From contig JAFAMM010000473.1 of NCBI GenBank assembly GCA_019233375.1, forward strand, positions 1-36,883: 36,883 nt of DNA. Reading direction: 5' to 3'. The notes under the pieces were generated by a model that was given only the letters and a program-made list of their open reading frames with translations, was not told where the DNA came from and made no database searches. Shown in pieces: positions 1 through 8,983 of the stretch (position 1 is the first letter of the stretch; the number at the start of each line of letters is the position of its first letter). The DNA comes from Acidobacteriaceae bacterium. GTDB taxonomy: Bacteria > Acidobacteriota > Terriglobia > Bryobacterales > Bryobacteraceae. The position numbers and the translations under genes are program-made.

Positions 1-1
1 T

Positions 2-322
2 GACTGTGAGCAGCGGATGATTCGCCCGCTCGGCGATGAATACCCGATGCTGCGTCAGCACCAGGATCTTCAATCCATACTCAACTGCCGTGTCTTCGTT
101 GAGGACGGCCCGATCGGGCAGGTCGTTCACCGTATCCTATCGGAGCAGCCGTTTGATTTGGTGGTCATTAATCGCGGACATCTTCAGCAGCCGTTCGGCA
201 AGCTGCGCACCCATACGTACGAAATCGTGTTGGAATCCACGTGCCCGGTGTTGAGCCTCTGTATGGGAGCGGCGGTCGCGCCACATGAGACGAGAGAACA
301 ACTCGCGCTGCATAGCTGCTGA
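2..322 (+). CDS. Universal stress protein (UspA family), C-terminal fragment truncated by the window edge
   Basis: Frame is open to base 2. 'PFDLVVINRGHLQQPFGKLRTHTYEIVLESTCPVLSL' matches a UspA C-terminus and resembles the end of the Usp at 17643-18530. Confidence 0.7.
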   Translation, partial: DCEQRMIRPLGDEYPMLRQHQDLQSILNCRVFVEDGPIGQVVHRILSEQPFDLVVINRGHLQQPFGKLRTHTYEIVLESTCPVLSLCMGAAVAPHETREQLALHSC

Positions 323-338
323 AAACCGAAGGGAACCT

Positions 339-713
339 ATGAATTTCAGGCGTTGTTGTCTCGTCGTGGCTGTGGCGTTCTCCTGTCTGGCAAGCGACGA
401 TACGCACAGGTCCAGCGTAGAAGGCGCGGTCACGCTTAACTCCCGGAGCGCCCTTCCCGCGGTGACGATCGGCATTGACAGCCGCGGCGAGGGCGTTCAT
501 TTGGAAACCGTGACGAATACGGCGGGCTACTACCTGTTCGCGGAAGTAAAGCCCGGCGCTTACAGCATGTGGGCGGATGCCAGAGGGTACGGGTGCATCC
601 TGATTCCAAGAGTTGCGGTTCAATACGGGCAGCGCGTGCGGCGGGATTTCAATTTCGTCAGGGCACAGCCGCGCGAGGGGTGTGAACCGCTTACGGAGAG
701 CCAGGACAAGTAA
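339..713 (+). CDS. Small secreted protein with carboxypeptidase regulatory-like (CarboxypepD_reg) beta-sandwich domain
   Basis: ATG at 339 followed by a signal-peptide-like stretch (MNFRRCCLVVAVAFSCLA), then 'VEGAVTLNSRSALPAVTIGI...TNTAGYYLFAEVKPGAYSMWADARGY'. Confidence 0.6.
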   Translation: MNFRRCCLVVAVAFSCLASDDTHRSSVEGAVTLNSRSALPAVTIGIDSRGEGVHLETVTNTAGYYLFAEVKPGAYSMWADARGYGCILIPRVAVQYGQRVRRDFNFVRAQPREGCEPLTESQDK

Positions 714-717
714 AGAA

Positions 718-1200
718 TCATTTCAGCCGGTTCGGTTTTCCAAACGGTGGCCGAATTTCCGCCATATCGATGTTCTCCCAGGCGCGATAAGCCGCCTCTG
801 CCTCTTCCGGGGTAGCGTGGGACTCGAAGATCTGAATCGCGCCCGTCTTCATCGCGAGAGTGAACCGGTCCGGGGTCTCGAACGGCAACCACGGCGTGCT
901 ATCGACCCACCAGTCCTGCCCGTCCAGGCTTCGTTCGACCGGACCGTCCGGCGTCAGATGGCCATTGGGGGCAACATTTAGCGCCACTCTGCGGCCCTCC
1001 GGCATATATAGAAAAATGCGGCCGTGGCGGCTCGGACGCCGCAAGATGTCCGGCACTGGAGCAATGCGGATGGTCCCGACCAGGTTGTCCAGCCCTACCA
1101 TCAGACGGTAGCTCACGCGTTGTTCGCCATCGGGCCAGCGAAGAAGCCCATTGCCCGACAGCATCACTTCGCGAATCGTTTCAGACATCGTTTCAGACAT
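718..1200 (-). CDS. Hypothetical protein, 160 aa
   Basis: Long ORF with AGGAG upstream of the ATG at 1200. No family recognised. Confidence 0.6.
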   Translation of the reverse strand: MSETMSETIREVMLSGNGLLRWPDGEQRVSYRLMVGLDNLVGTIRIAPVPDILRRPSRHGRIFLYMPEGRRVALNVAPNGHLTPDGPVERSLDGQDWWVDSTPWLPFETPDRFTLAMKTGAIQIFESHATPEEAEAAYRAWENIDMAEIRPPFGKPNRLK

Positions 1201-1409
1201 TCACATCTCCTGTGGGAGGAAAGAACAGCCCAACCTCCTACTAGCAAGAGTTGTTCCGTCGCGCGATGCAGCATTTTCCGTGGTTACCCGATACGCACCC
1301 TCGAATGCGTTAGCTATATGGCGCATCAGTGTGCGCGATTCTGCGCATCGGCGGCGTTCTTCTCCCCCGGGGGCCTTGGATGGCAGTGAACGGCATCTCC
1401 CGTGCTCGC

Positions 1410-2195
1410 ATGAGCAGCATGCAACTATTTCTGCGCTGTTTCTGCGCACTCCTTTGCGGCTCTGCTATCGCCGGGGCCGCGACAGAGCCCGCGGTCCCGA
1501 TTCTGCTGTATCACCGCGTCGGACCCGTCCGGGCCGATTCGATGACGGTAACGACCGTCCACTTTAAACAACAGCTTGATCTGCTTCGGACCAACGGATT
1601 TTGCGTCATTCCGCTCGAGCGATTTCTGGCGTGGAGACTGGGAAGCGGCCCGGCGCCGGCGCCGAAGTCCGTGGTGGTGACCTTTGATGACGGCCACGCT
1701 TCGGTCTACCACGAAGCGCGTTCCCTCTTAGCCGTCAACGGCATTCCCGTCACTCTCTTCATCTATCCTTCGTGCATTTCGCACGCATCATATGCGATGA
1801 CTTGGGATCAACTCTCCGAACTCGCCGCTACGCCGTCTTTCAAGATTGAATCCCACACTTTCTGGCATCCCAATTTCAAACAGGAGTCGAAGAAGCTGGA
1901 TCGTGATCAGTATGAGGCCTTTGTGGATAATCAGCTCCGGAAGTCAAAAGCCGTGCTCGAAGAGAAGCTCGGCCGGCCTGTCACTCTGCTGGCGTGGCCG
2001 TTCGGCATTTACGACACGTATCTCATGAGCCGCGCGAGTGCAGCCGGTTATACGGCAGCGTTCTCGATCGAGTGCCGTGCCGCTACCGGCGCTGATCCCA
2101 TGATGGCGCTTCCCCGCTGCATCGTCTCGGACGAAGATGTTGGGCCTCGCTTTCTCCGATTCATCGAAAACGCGATGGCGCTGGGGCGCAACTGA
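1410..2195 (+). CDS. Polysaccharide deacetylase (NodB/CE4-like), secreted
   Basis: Motifs 'VPILLYHRVG', 'VVVTFDDGH', 'SHTFWHP', 'LAWPFGIYD', plus a signal peptide. Start could be 1329, 1380, 1410 or 1419. Confidence 0.85.
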   Translation: MSSMQLFLRCFCALLCGSAIAGAATEPAVPILLYHRVGPVRADSMTVTTVHFKQQLDLLRTNGFCVIPLERFLAWRLGSGPAPAPKSVVVTFDDGHASVYHEARSLLAVNGIPVTLFIYPSCISHASYAMTWDQLSELAATPSFKIESHTFWHPNFKQESKKLDRDQYEAFVDNQLRKSKAVLEEKLGRPVTLLAWPFGIYDTYLMSRASAAGYTAAFSIECRAATGADPMMALPRCIVSDEDVGPRFLRFIENAMALGRN

Positions 2196-2196
2196 C

Positions 2197-3564
2197 ATGC
2201 GAATCCATCGCACTACCGCGGCCGTCATTGTTTCCGCCGGCGTTCTGGTTTCCGTGCTCGCCGGCGGCTCTTCTGCACGCCAGGAGCGGATTTCAGGAAC
2301 GGTCATAGATGAGGCGACAAACAAGCCCATCCAGGGAGCATGGGTCGTTTCCGCGCATGAAGTAACGCGCACAAACCAGGAGGGACGGTTTGAACTCGAC
2401 GCCAATACGGAGTGGGTGGGAGCGCGCGCACTCGGCTATTCGCGCCGCAGGGTAGACGCTTCGGCGAAGATGCAGATCGGGCTGCAGCCGCTGCGAATTC
2501 ATGGCCTCTATCTTTCGTTCTGGGGTGTGGGTTCCTCCGTGCTGCGCAACGAAGTGCTCGAAACCACGGCCAAAGCGAACCTGAATGCCCTGGTCATTGA
2601 CTTCAAGGGTGACCGCGGGTTGATCAGTTCGCCAACCCGGACGGCAGAAGCGGTGGCGGCGGGTGCGAACAAAACGATCACGATGCCGGATCCCGTTGGG
2701 CTGCTGACGGATCTGCATCGCCGCGGTCTGTACGCCATCGCGCGCATCGTGGTGTTCAAAGATGATCCGCTTGCACGCAGGCGGCCCGATCTGGCCGTCA
2801 AAACGGCAACGGGCACACTGTTCGTCGACCGGGAAGGTCTGGCGTGGACCGATCCGTTCAATCGCACAGTATGGCAATACAACATCGCGCTTGCCCTCGA
2901 AGCCGCCAGAGCGGGCTTCGATGAAGTTCAGTTTGATTACGTACGCTTTCCAGATCAGAAAGGGCTACAGTTCTCACAGCCGAATACCGAAGCGAATCGA
3001 CGCGAGGCGATCGCGGGTTTTCTGGCGGAAGCGCGCCGCGCTCTCGCTCCCGAGAACGTCTTCGTGTCGGCCGATAACTTCGGGTACGTGTGCTGGAACC
3101 TGGATGACACAGGCATCGGGCAGTGCTTTGCCGACTTAGCTCCCGTCATCGACTACATTTCGCCCATGCTGTATCCCTCGGCCTTTCAGTTTGGAATTCC
3201 TGGCGTGCGAAATCCGATGAGTGATCCTTACCGTATCGTGTTTGCCTCGTTGCAGCGGGCCGTCGAGCGGACAAGCGCACCACCCCACACCTTCCGGCCG
3301 TGGCTGCAGGCCTTTAATGACTACGCGTTTGATCACAGACAGTTTGGGAAGCGGGAACTCGAAGAGCAAATCCGGGCCGCTCAGGACGCTCACGCTGATG
3401 GCTGGCTACTGTGGAATCCGCGCAACCGGTATGACGGCGCGATCCTGGCCGAACTCTCCGCCCGCTTGTGGTGTAACGAGGATCCGCATACGCGCAGTGT
3501 GGACAAAAATGCGTGTTTCGCAAATCCGGCTGTGAATGGTAATTTAGAGTCTCAGCCGAGGTGA
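2197..3564 (+). CDS. Putative glycoside hydrolase (DUF4015 type) with N-terminal CarboxypepD_reg domain
   Basis: 'ISGTVIDEATNKPIQGAWVVSA' then 'GLYLSFWGVGS...LNALVIDFKGDRG...FDEVQFDYVRFPD...YISPMLYPSAF', as in DUF4015 proteins. ATG lies 1 nt after the preceding stop. Confidence 0.8.
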   Translation: MRIHRTTAAVIVSAGVLVSVLAGGSSARQERISGTVIDEATNKPIQGAWVVSAHEVTRTNQEGRFELDANTEWVGARALGYSRRRVDASAKMQIGLQPLRIHGLYLSFWGVGSSVLRNEVLETTAKANLNALVIDFKGDRGLISSPTRTAEAVAAGANKTITMPDPVGLLTDLHRRGLYAIARIVVFKDDPLARRRPDLAVKTATGTLFVDREGLAWTDPFNRTVWQYNIALALEAARAGFDEVQFDYVRFPDQKGLQFSQPNTEANRREAIAGFLAEARRALAPENVFVSADNFGYVCWNLDDTGIGQCFADLAPVIDYISPMLYPSAFQFGIPGVRNPMSDPYRIVFASLQRAVERTSAPPHTFRPWLQAFNDYAFDHRQFGKRELEEQIRAAQDAHADGWLLWNPRNRYDGAILAELSARLWCNEDPHTRSVDKNACFANPAVNGNLESQPR

Positions 3565-3568
3565 TTTT

Positions 3569-3811
3569 ATGCCGGGAGACGCAAACCAGAAAGCAGCCGA
3601 GTATCACGAGCAGGCTGCTCACGCACACCGCACAGCGGCCGTGCACTATCAAAAGGGAGACCATCAGAGCGGGCATGAGCACTCACGGCAGGCGCTGGAG
3701 CACGCTCGCAAGGCATTCGAGGAATCTCAGGAGGCGTTCCGGCTTTCGATGTTGGCCAGCCATCAGATACGGCGGTCGCAGAGCGCGCAACGGATCGGCG
3801 GACAGGAGTAG
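3569..3811 (+). CDS. Small His/Ala-rich helical protein, 80 aa
   Basis: 'AAEYHEQAAHAHRTAAVHYQKGDHQSGHEHSRQALEHARKAFEE', similar in style to small HxxAAxHH stress-related proteins. Confidence 0.55.
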   Translation: MPGDANQKAAEYHEQAAHAHRTAAVHYQKGDHQSGHEHSRQALEHARKAFEESQEAFRLSMLASHQIRRSQSAQRIGGQE

Positions 3812-3831
3812 CGCGCCGCACGCCCGGCATC

Positions 3832-4419
3832 ATGAAGCTGAACATTCGCCCGCTTACAGCGGAGCTTTGGCCCGCGCTCGAGGATCTCTTCGGAAAACGC
3901 GGCGCATGCAACGGTTGCTGGTGCATGTACTGGCGAATCGGCAGCGCGTATCGAAAGCAACCGCCGGAGCAGAATAAGGCGGGTTTTCGAGAAATCGTGA
4001 AGCTAGGCCCGCCGCCGGGACTGCTTGCGTTCGAGCGTGATGTGGCGGTCGGGTGGTGCCAACTGACGCCGCGCGACGCTTTGCCCTGGCTGGACCGGGT
4101 ATGGCGGCTCAGACGAGTGGATGATATGCCGGTGTGGTCGCTGTCGTGTCTTTATGTGCGCAAAGGCTATCGCCGGCGGGGCGTCACGTCCGCTCTGATC
4201 GCAGGCGCGATTAAGGCGGCGAAGGCAGCGGGAGCGCCTGCACTCGAAGCCTATCCTCTGGATGCGAGTTTGACGCCCAGCGCCTCGGGTACCGGCTTCG
4301 CTTCCACCTTCGCACGCGCCGGTTTCAAGATCGTAGCCCGCCATACACCCGCGCGCCCGATCATGCGGCGCGAGTTCAAATTATCTGCCAAGCGAGCTAA
4401 AACCAAAGCGATCGCGTAG
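3832..4419 (+). CDS. GNAT family N-acetyltransferase
   Basis: 'SLSCLYVRKGYRRRGVTSALIAGAIKAAKAAGAPALEAYPLD' gives the acetyl-CoA binding motif; N-terminal 'CNGCWCMYWR'. Confidence 0.8.
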   Translation: MKLNIRPLTAELWPALEDLFGKRGACNGCWCMYWRIGSAYRKQPPEQNKAGFREIVKLGPPPGLLAFERDVAVGWCQLTPRDALPWLDRVWRLRRVDDMPVWSLSCLYVRKGYRRRGVTSALIAGAIKAAKAAGAPALEAYPLDASLTPSASGTGFASTFARAGFKIVARHTPARPIMRREFKLSAKRAKTKAIA

Positions 4420-4593
4420 TTGATGGGCCTCGCACGCGGTGTTGTTATTACTTTCACCTTGCGATTTTGCGGAACGAACTTCGAGGGGCACGAAGTGGGC
4501 GACGGCGGCCGTACTCATGCTCAATCAGAAACCATCCGTTCGCCAGCATTGTATGACAGGACAGGCAAACAGCATATGATCTGATGCAATCTG

Positions 4594-5907
4594 ATGATTA
4601 CGAAAGCACCTGGCGCGATTCCACTCAGCGACCAACGGCCTACGCACGTTCGCTATTGGGTCGTCGTGTTTGCGGTCGCTCTGGCGATTTTTTCCTACAT
4701 CGATAGAGTCGCCTTGTCGCGGGCGGCCGGAACCATCTCCAAAGAACTTGCGCTCAGTAAGGAGCAGATGGGCTGGGTTTTCTTCGCCTTCGCGTCCGCT
4801 TACGCTGCCTTTGAAATTCCGAGTGGCTACATGGGAGATCGCTGGGGACCGCGGCGCGTGCTGACACGCATTGTCGCGTGGTGGTCCTTTTTTACGGCCG
4901 CGACCGGATGGGCTTTCAACTTTCCATCGCTTTTTATCACCCAGTTTCTTTTCGGCGCCGGCGAGGCGGGATGCTTTCCGAACATTACGCGGGCACTCGC
5001 GACGTGGCTGCCGCATGAGGAGCGAGTACGCGCCCAGGCGATCGTTTGGCTAAGTGCGCGCTGGGGTGGCGCCTTTACGCCGCTGGTAGTGGTGCTGTTA
5101 TTCCGGTTCGTCTCCTGGCGGCTGTCCTTCGCCATGCTGGGGATGCTCGGCGCGATCTGGGCCATCTTCTTCTATGTCTGGTTCCGTGACCGTCCTTCCG
5201 ACAATCCGAGAGTGAACGCGGCGGAACTGGCGTTGATGACCGGCACGATACCCTCGCTCGGGCACAGTGCCATTCCCTGGGGCAAGTTCACCCGTTCAAA
5301 GCAGGTTTGGCTATTGTGCGCGCAGTATTTTTGTCTGTCGTTCGGCTGGTATTTCTACATCACTTGGTTGCCGACCTTCCTCGATGAGAGGCTTAAACTG
5401 ACTCTGAACCAGGGCGCGATTTATGGCATTCTGCCTCTTTTCCTTGGCGGCCTGGGCTCTCTCTTCTGCGGCTTTGTCTACGCACGCCTCACCCGCTTGA
5501 TGGGCAGCGTGGCCATAGCGCGCAAGCTGCTGGCATACGCGGGCTTTTCCGGTGCGGGTTGTTTGCTCATTGTCGCGAGTCTCTTGCATGAGCCGCTGGC
5601 CGTGATGCTCGCGCTCGGTTTCGCGAGCTTCTGTAACGACCTGGTCATGCCCACCTCTTGGGGAACCTGCATGGACGTGGGAGGAAATCTAGCCGGAACG
5701 CTATCAGGCACGATGAACATGATGGGCAATTTTGGAGGCGCGCTGTATCCGGTGGTCACCGGGTATCTCCTCCGGCAGTTCAACGGGAACTGGAATGTGC
5801 CGCTGTACGTTTCGGCCGCGGTGTACTTCTGCGGCATTTTGCTCTGGCTTACGCTCGATCCCGTTACGCCGCTCGAAACCGCTGAGATCACAGCGGCAGC
5901 GGCTTGA
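4594..5907 (+). CDS. MFS transporter (anion:cation symporter-like)
   Basis: 12-TM pattern; 'FSYIDRVALSRAAGTISKELALSKEQMGWVFFAFASAYAAFEIPSGYMGDRWGPRRVLT'. Confidence 0.9.
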   Translation: MITKAPGAIPLSDQRPTHVRYWVVVFAVALAIFSYIDRVALSRAAGTISKELALSKEQMGWVFFAFASAYAAFEIPSGYMGDRWGPRRVLTRIVAWWSFFTAATGWAFNFPSLFITQFLFGAGEAGCFPNITRALATWLPHEERVRAQAIVWLSARWGGAFTPLVVVLLFRFVSWRLSFAMLGMLGAIWAIFFYVWFRDRPSDNPRVNAAELALMTGTIPSLGHSAIPWGKFTRSKQVWLLCAQYFCLSFGWYFYITWLPTFLDERLKLTLNQGAIYGILPLFLGGLGSLFCGFVYARLTRLMGSVAIARKLLAYAGFSGAGCLLIVASLLHEPLAVMLALGFASFCNDLVMPTSWGTCMDVGGNLAGTLSGTMNMMGNFGGALYPVVTGYLLRQFNGNWNVPLYVSAAVYFCGILLWLTLDPVTPLETAEITAAAA

Positions 5908-5914
5908 GTGTAAC

Positions 5915-6463
5915 TCACCTGAGAAAGGGAACGTACGCGGGGACGCTGCGCTGATAATCCCGGAATCGATCGCCGAAACGCGCATCAAGCAGCCGGTCTT
6001 CAATTCGCGCTCGAATTTCCGTCCCGGCTAGAAAGGCAATCAGTGAAAGCGCGAGCAGCCACCAGGGTGTGATGAGTACTCCTGTTCCAAGCAGAACGCA
6101 CAACATCGATGTATAAATTGGATGGCGGACTACCTGATAGGGTCCCGACCTCACAAGTTCGTGATTGGAGTTGAGGCCGGCATCGAGTCGCCACTGCCGT
6201 CCTAGTGCGCGTGTGGCAGTCCAGGAGAGAAGAACTCCCAGTAGAAAAAATAGAATTGACAGCGCAACCTGCCATTTCCGTACCGGCCTCTCCCAGAACC
6301 TGCCCTGCCACAATATTGCGTACCCGATTCCCTCAAGCAACATGCCCCAGCGGGCACGCCGGTCAACTTGTCTGGCCGGCTCGGCGGTTCGTTTGAACCT
6401 GAAAAAAGGCGTCAGCCAAAGAAGCCATCCGGCTGCGAGGATGACATAGGCATAAGCGGGCAC
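5915..6463 (-). CDS. Isoprenylcysteine carboxyl methyltransferase (ICMT)-like membrane protein
   Basis: 'HELVRSGPYQVVRHPIYTSMLCVLLGTGV...EDRLLDARFGDRFRDYQRSVPAYVPFL' signature. Confidence 0.85.
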   Translation of the reverse strand: MPAYAYVILAAGWLLWLTPFFRFKRTAEPARQVDRRARWGMLLEGIGYAILWQGRFWERPVRKWQVALSILFFLLGVLLSWTATRALGRQWRLDAGLNSNHELVRSGPYQVVRHPIYTSMLCVLLGTGVLITPWWLLALSLIAFLAGTEIRARIEDRLLDARFGDRFRDYQRSVPAYVPFLR

Positions 6464-6505
6464 GCCGGTGTATTCTATCGTGCGGCGCGCGTCTGCCGGT
6501 ACGCT

Positions 6506-7102
6506 CTACTGAATCCGGCTGCTCGCCGTGAGTGCCTGCTGCAAACGATCTGCAAAGTTTTCTCCGGATTCCGTTTCGAGCCGCCGCTTCTCAACCGGCA
6601 GCGCGCCATCAACCTCGTGCACCAGCCGGAGCAGGCTTTTGATATTCGACTCCACCAGCTTCGCGCTGCCCGCAATTTCGGGCCGCGGAAGGTAGTTGCT
6701 GTCGAGGCCGAACTCGATTCTCAGGTCCTCCTGTGCGCCGCCCTCCCGCTCGGTTCCTGCATCGAAGTCCGGTCCGAAACAATATAGGGCCACGCGCGCC
6801 GGGCCGAGCGTCCAATCGGTGTCGTACTGCCAGAGGTCCCACCAGCTCTCCACCTTGTACGCCACATCGTCCCCCGTATAATCGCCGAGGGTCGCGGCGA
6901 CATCATCCACGCCTAGCGGTCCGTTCACGGGCCGCTCCAAAAGAGGTGGTTCCGTGGTGTCGATTGCATGGATTGAAATGATCGATTGCGGCTGCTCCCG
7001 CTGCGAGAAGGGAAACAGTCGCAGGAGCTTTTCAAACTGCCGCACCCGGCTGCTCCGGGCCCCGCGGTTGAGCCAAACTGAGAGCGCTAGCTGGTCCGTC
7101 AC
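6506..7102 (-). CDS. Conserved hypothetical protein
   Basis: Probable GTG start at 7102 ('VTDQLALSVWLNRGARSSRVRQFEKLLRLFPFS'). The tracked start at 7273 would overlap the divergent YkgJ-like gene. Confidence 0.55.
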   Translation of the reverse strand: MTDQLALSVWLNRGARSSRVRQFEKLLRLFPFSQREQPQSIISIHAIDTTEPPLLERPVNGPLGVDDVAATLGDYTGDDVAYKVESWWDLWQYDTDWTLGPARVALYCFGPDFDAGTEREGGAQEDLRIEFGLDSNYLPRPEIAGSAKLVESNIKSLLRLVHEVDGALPVEKRRLETESGENFADRLQQALTASSRIQ

Positions 7103-7186
7103 GCCTTTATTATCGTCTCCGGGCTTCTTACGCCGGTGCCAACAACTTACCCCGAAAATGTTTGAACTTGAGATAATGGAATTCGG

Positions 7187-7690
7187 ATGGAAACAAACCT
7201 CGTGCAGATCAAGCGCCTCGGCGAAAAGCAGCGCGGGGAGAATGAGCAGTTTCGGGCTTGGCTCAAACGCCATAACTTCGCTGAACGCCGCCTGAGGACG
7301 ATTGCGCAGAATATCGAAGAATCCATCGATTGCACCGCCTGCGCGAACTGCTGCCGGGTCGCAACTACTCAGGTCACTGATCGCGATTCTGAGCGCCTCG
7401 CCCGATTCCTAGGCATCAGGCTCGCCGACTTTCTGCGTGATTACACCGTGGAAACTTCCGACGAGGGCCGGATTCTCAAGCGTGTTGCCAGCGGCTGTGT
7501 TTTTCTCGAAGGCGATCTGTGTTCCGTCTACGAAGCGCGCCCGCAGACCTGCGAATTGTTTCCCCATCTCGTGAAAGGCAACGGTTCGCTGCTTAGCCGT
7601 ATGTGGCACATGCCTGATCGCGCGGTGTACTGCCCTATCGTCTTCAACTCACTTGAGCAATTCAAGTCGGAAACGGGGTTCAGGAAATGA
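7187..7690 (+). CDS. YkgJ family cysteine-cluster protein (putative Zn/Fe-S binding)
   Basis: 'CTACANCCRVATTQVTDRDSERLARFLGI...CVFLEGDLCSVYEARPQTCELFP'. Confidence 0.85.
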   Translation: METNLVQIKRLGEKQRGENEQFRAWLKRHNFAERRLRTIAQNIEESIDCTACANCCRVATTQVTDRDSERLARFLGIRLADFLRDYTVETSDEGRILKRVASGCVFLEGDLCSVYEARPQTCELFPHLVKGNGSLLSRMWHMPDRAVYCPIVFNSLEQFKSETGFRK

Positions 7691-8979
7691 CGGTCGCGCT
7701 CCTGATCTGTCTGGTCCTCATGGTCGGCGTCGCCGGATATCAGCTTTCCGAAGCGCGCCGCTGGCGTCACGCCGCGTCCGGCGAGCATGCGCGTGCTGAG
7801 GCCGAGCGCGCCGGGACCGAGCGGCTGCGCAATGAGCTGGCTGAAACTCAGCGCGCGCTTGTTCAACAACAGAACGAAACGGCTCGGAGCAGGGAGCTAG
7901 GCGAAGCTCAGCTCCAGTTCCTCACGCGCAGCCAGCAGCAGCTCGACGAGAAGTTTCGCTCCCTGGCCTTTGAGGCCCTTCAGAGTAACAGCCAGATGAT
8001 GCTTGATCGAAGCCGCGATCAACTCCAGCAGCTTGTGGAACCCGTAAACCAGTCGCTGCGCAAATTCGAGGAGCAGGTCCAGGCCATTGAGAAGTCGCGC
8101 GCCGGCGCCTATGAAAATATCTCGGCTCAGGTGCAGGCTCTCACGCACTTGCAGGAGCGCGTCCGTCAATCCACGGAAGAGCTCAAGACGGCGCTGCGTT
8201 CGCCCATTCAGCGCGGCCGTTGGGGCGAAATGCAGTTGCGCCGCGTCGTGGAGCTGGCCGGCATGCTCGATTACTGCGATTTCGCCGAGCAGCAAACGCT
8301 GTTCGGCGAAACCAACCAGCGCCCGGACCTCATTGTTCAACTCCCGAACCAGTGCCGCGTCGTTGTCGATGCCAAGGTGTCGCTCGATGCCTATCTGCGC
8401 TCCATCGAAACGCAGGATGAAGCCGAGCGCCTCCGCTTGTTGGCCGATCACGCCCGCCAGGTTAAGACGCATATTCGCGCCCTGGCTGAGAAATCCTATT
8501 GGCAGCGCGTCAATTCGCCGGAGTTTGTTGTCGCTTTTCTACCCCTCGAGTCGCTTTTCAGCGCCGCCCTGGAACACGATCCCGAACTGCTCGCCTTCGC
8601 CGCCTCGCATCGCGTCGTCATGGCCAGCCCTATCACGCTGATCACTCTGCTCCTCACCGTTGCCCATGGCTGGCGTCAGCAGGCTGTGGTTGAAAACTTG
8701 GATAAGATTCGCGATACCGGCAACGAGCTTTACAAACGGCTGCTGACCATGGGCCAGCACTTCAGCAGGCTCGGGGACGCCATCGAAAAGACCGTTTCGG
8801 CCTACAACGAAACGGTTGGCTCGCTTGAGCGAAATGTTCTCACCTCAGCCCGCAAATTCAAAGATCTGCGCCCTGCCTCGGCCGGTGCGATCGAAGTCCG
8901 TGCAGAGATCGACGCTTCTCCCCGGCGTCTCGAAAGCGCCAAATGGCAACCTGTCCTGAACGGATCAGAGAACCCATAA
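7687..8979 (+). CDS. rmuC: DNA recombination protein RmuC
   Basis: N-terminal TM, coiled coil, then 'GRWGEMQLRRVVELAGMLDYCDFAEQ...RPDLIVQLPNQCRVVVDAKVSLDAYL...SPITLITLLLTVAHGWRQ'. Confidence 0.93.
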   Translation: MTVALLICLVLMVGVAGYQLSEARRWRHAASGEHARAEAERAGTERLRNELAETQRALVQQQNETARSRELGEAQLQFLTRSQQQLDEKFRSLAFEALQSNSQMMLDRSRDQLQQLVEPVNQSLRKFEEQVQAIEKSRAGAYENISAQVQALTHLQERVRQSTEELKTALRSPIQRGRWGEMQLRRVVELAGMLDYCDFAEQQTLFGETNQRPDLIVQLPNQCRVVVDAKVSLDAYLRSIETQDEAERLRLLADHARQVKTHIRALAEKSYWQRVNSPEFVVAFLPLESLFSAALEHDPELLAFAASHRVVMASPITLITLLLTVAHGWRQQAVVENLDKIRDTGNELYKRLLTMGQHFSRLGDAIEKTVSAYNETVGSLERNVLTSARKFKDLRPASAGAIEVRAEIDASPRRLESAKWQPVLNGSENP

Positions 8980-8983
8980 CGCG

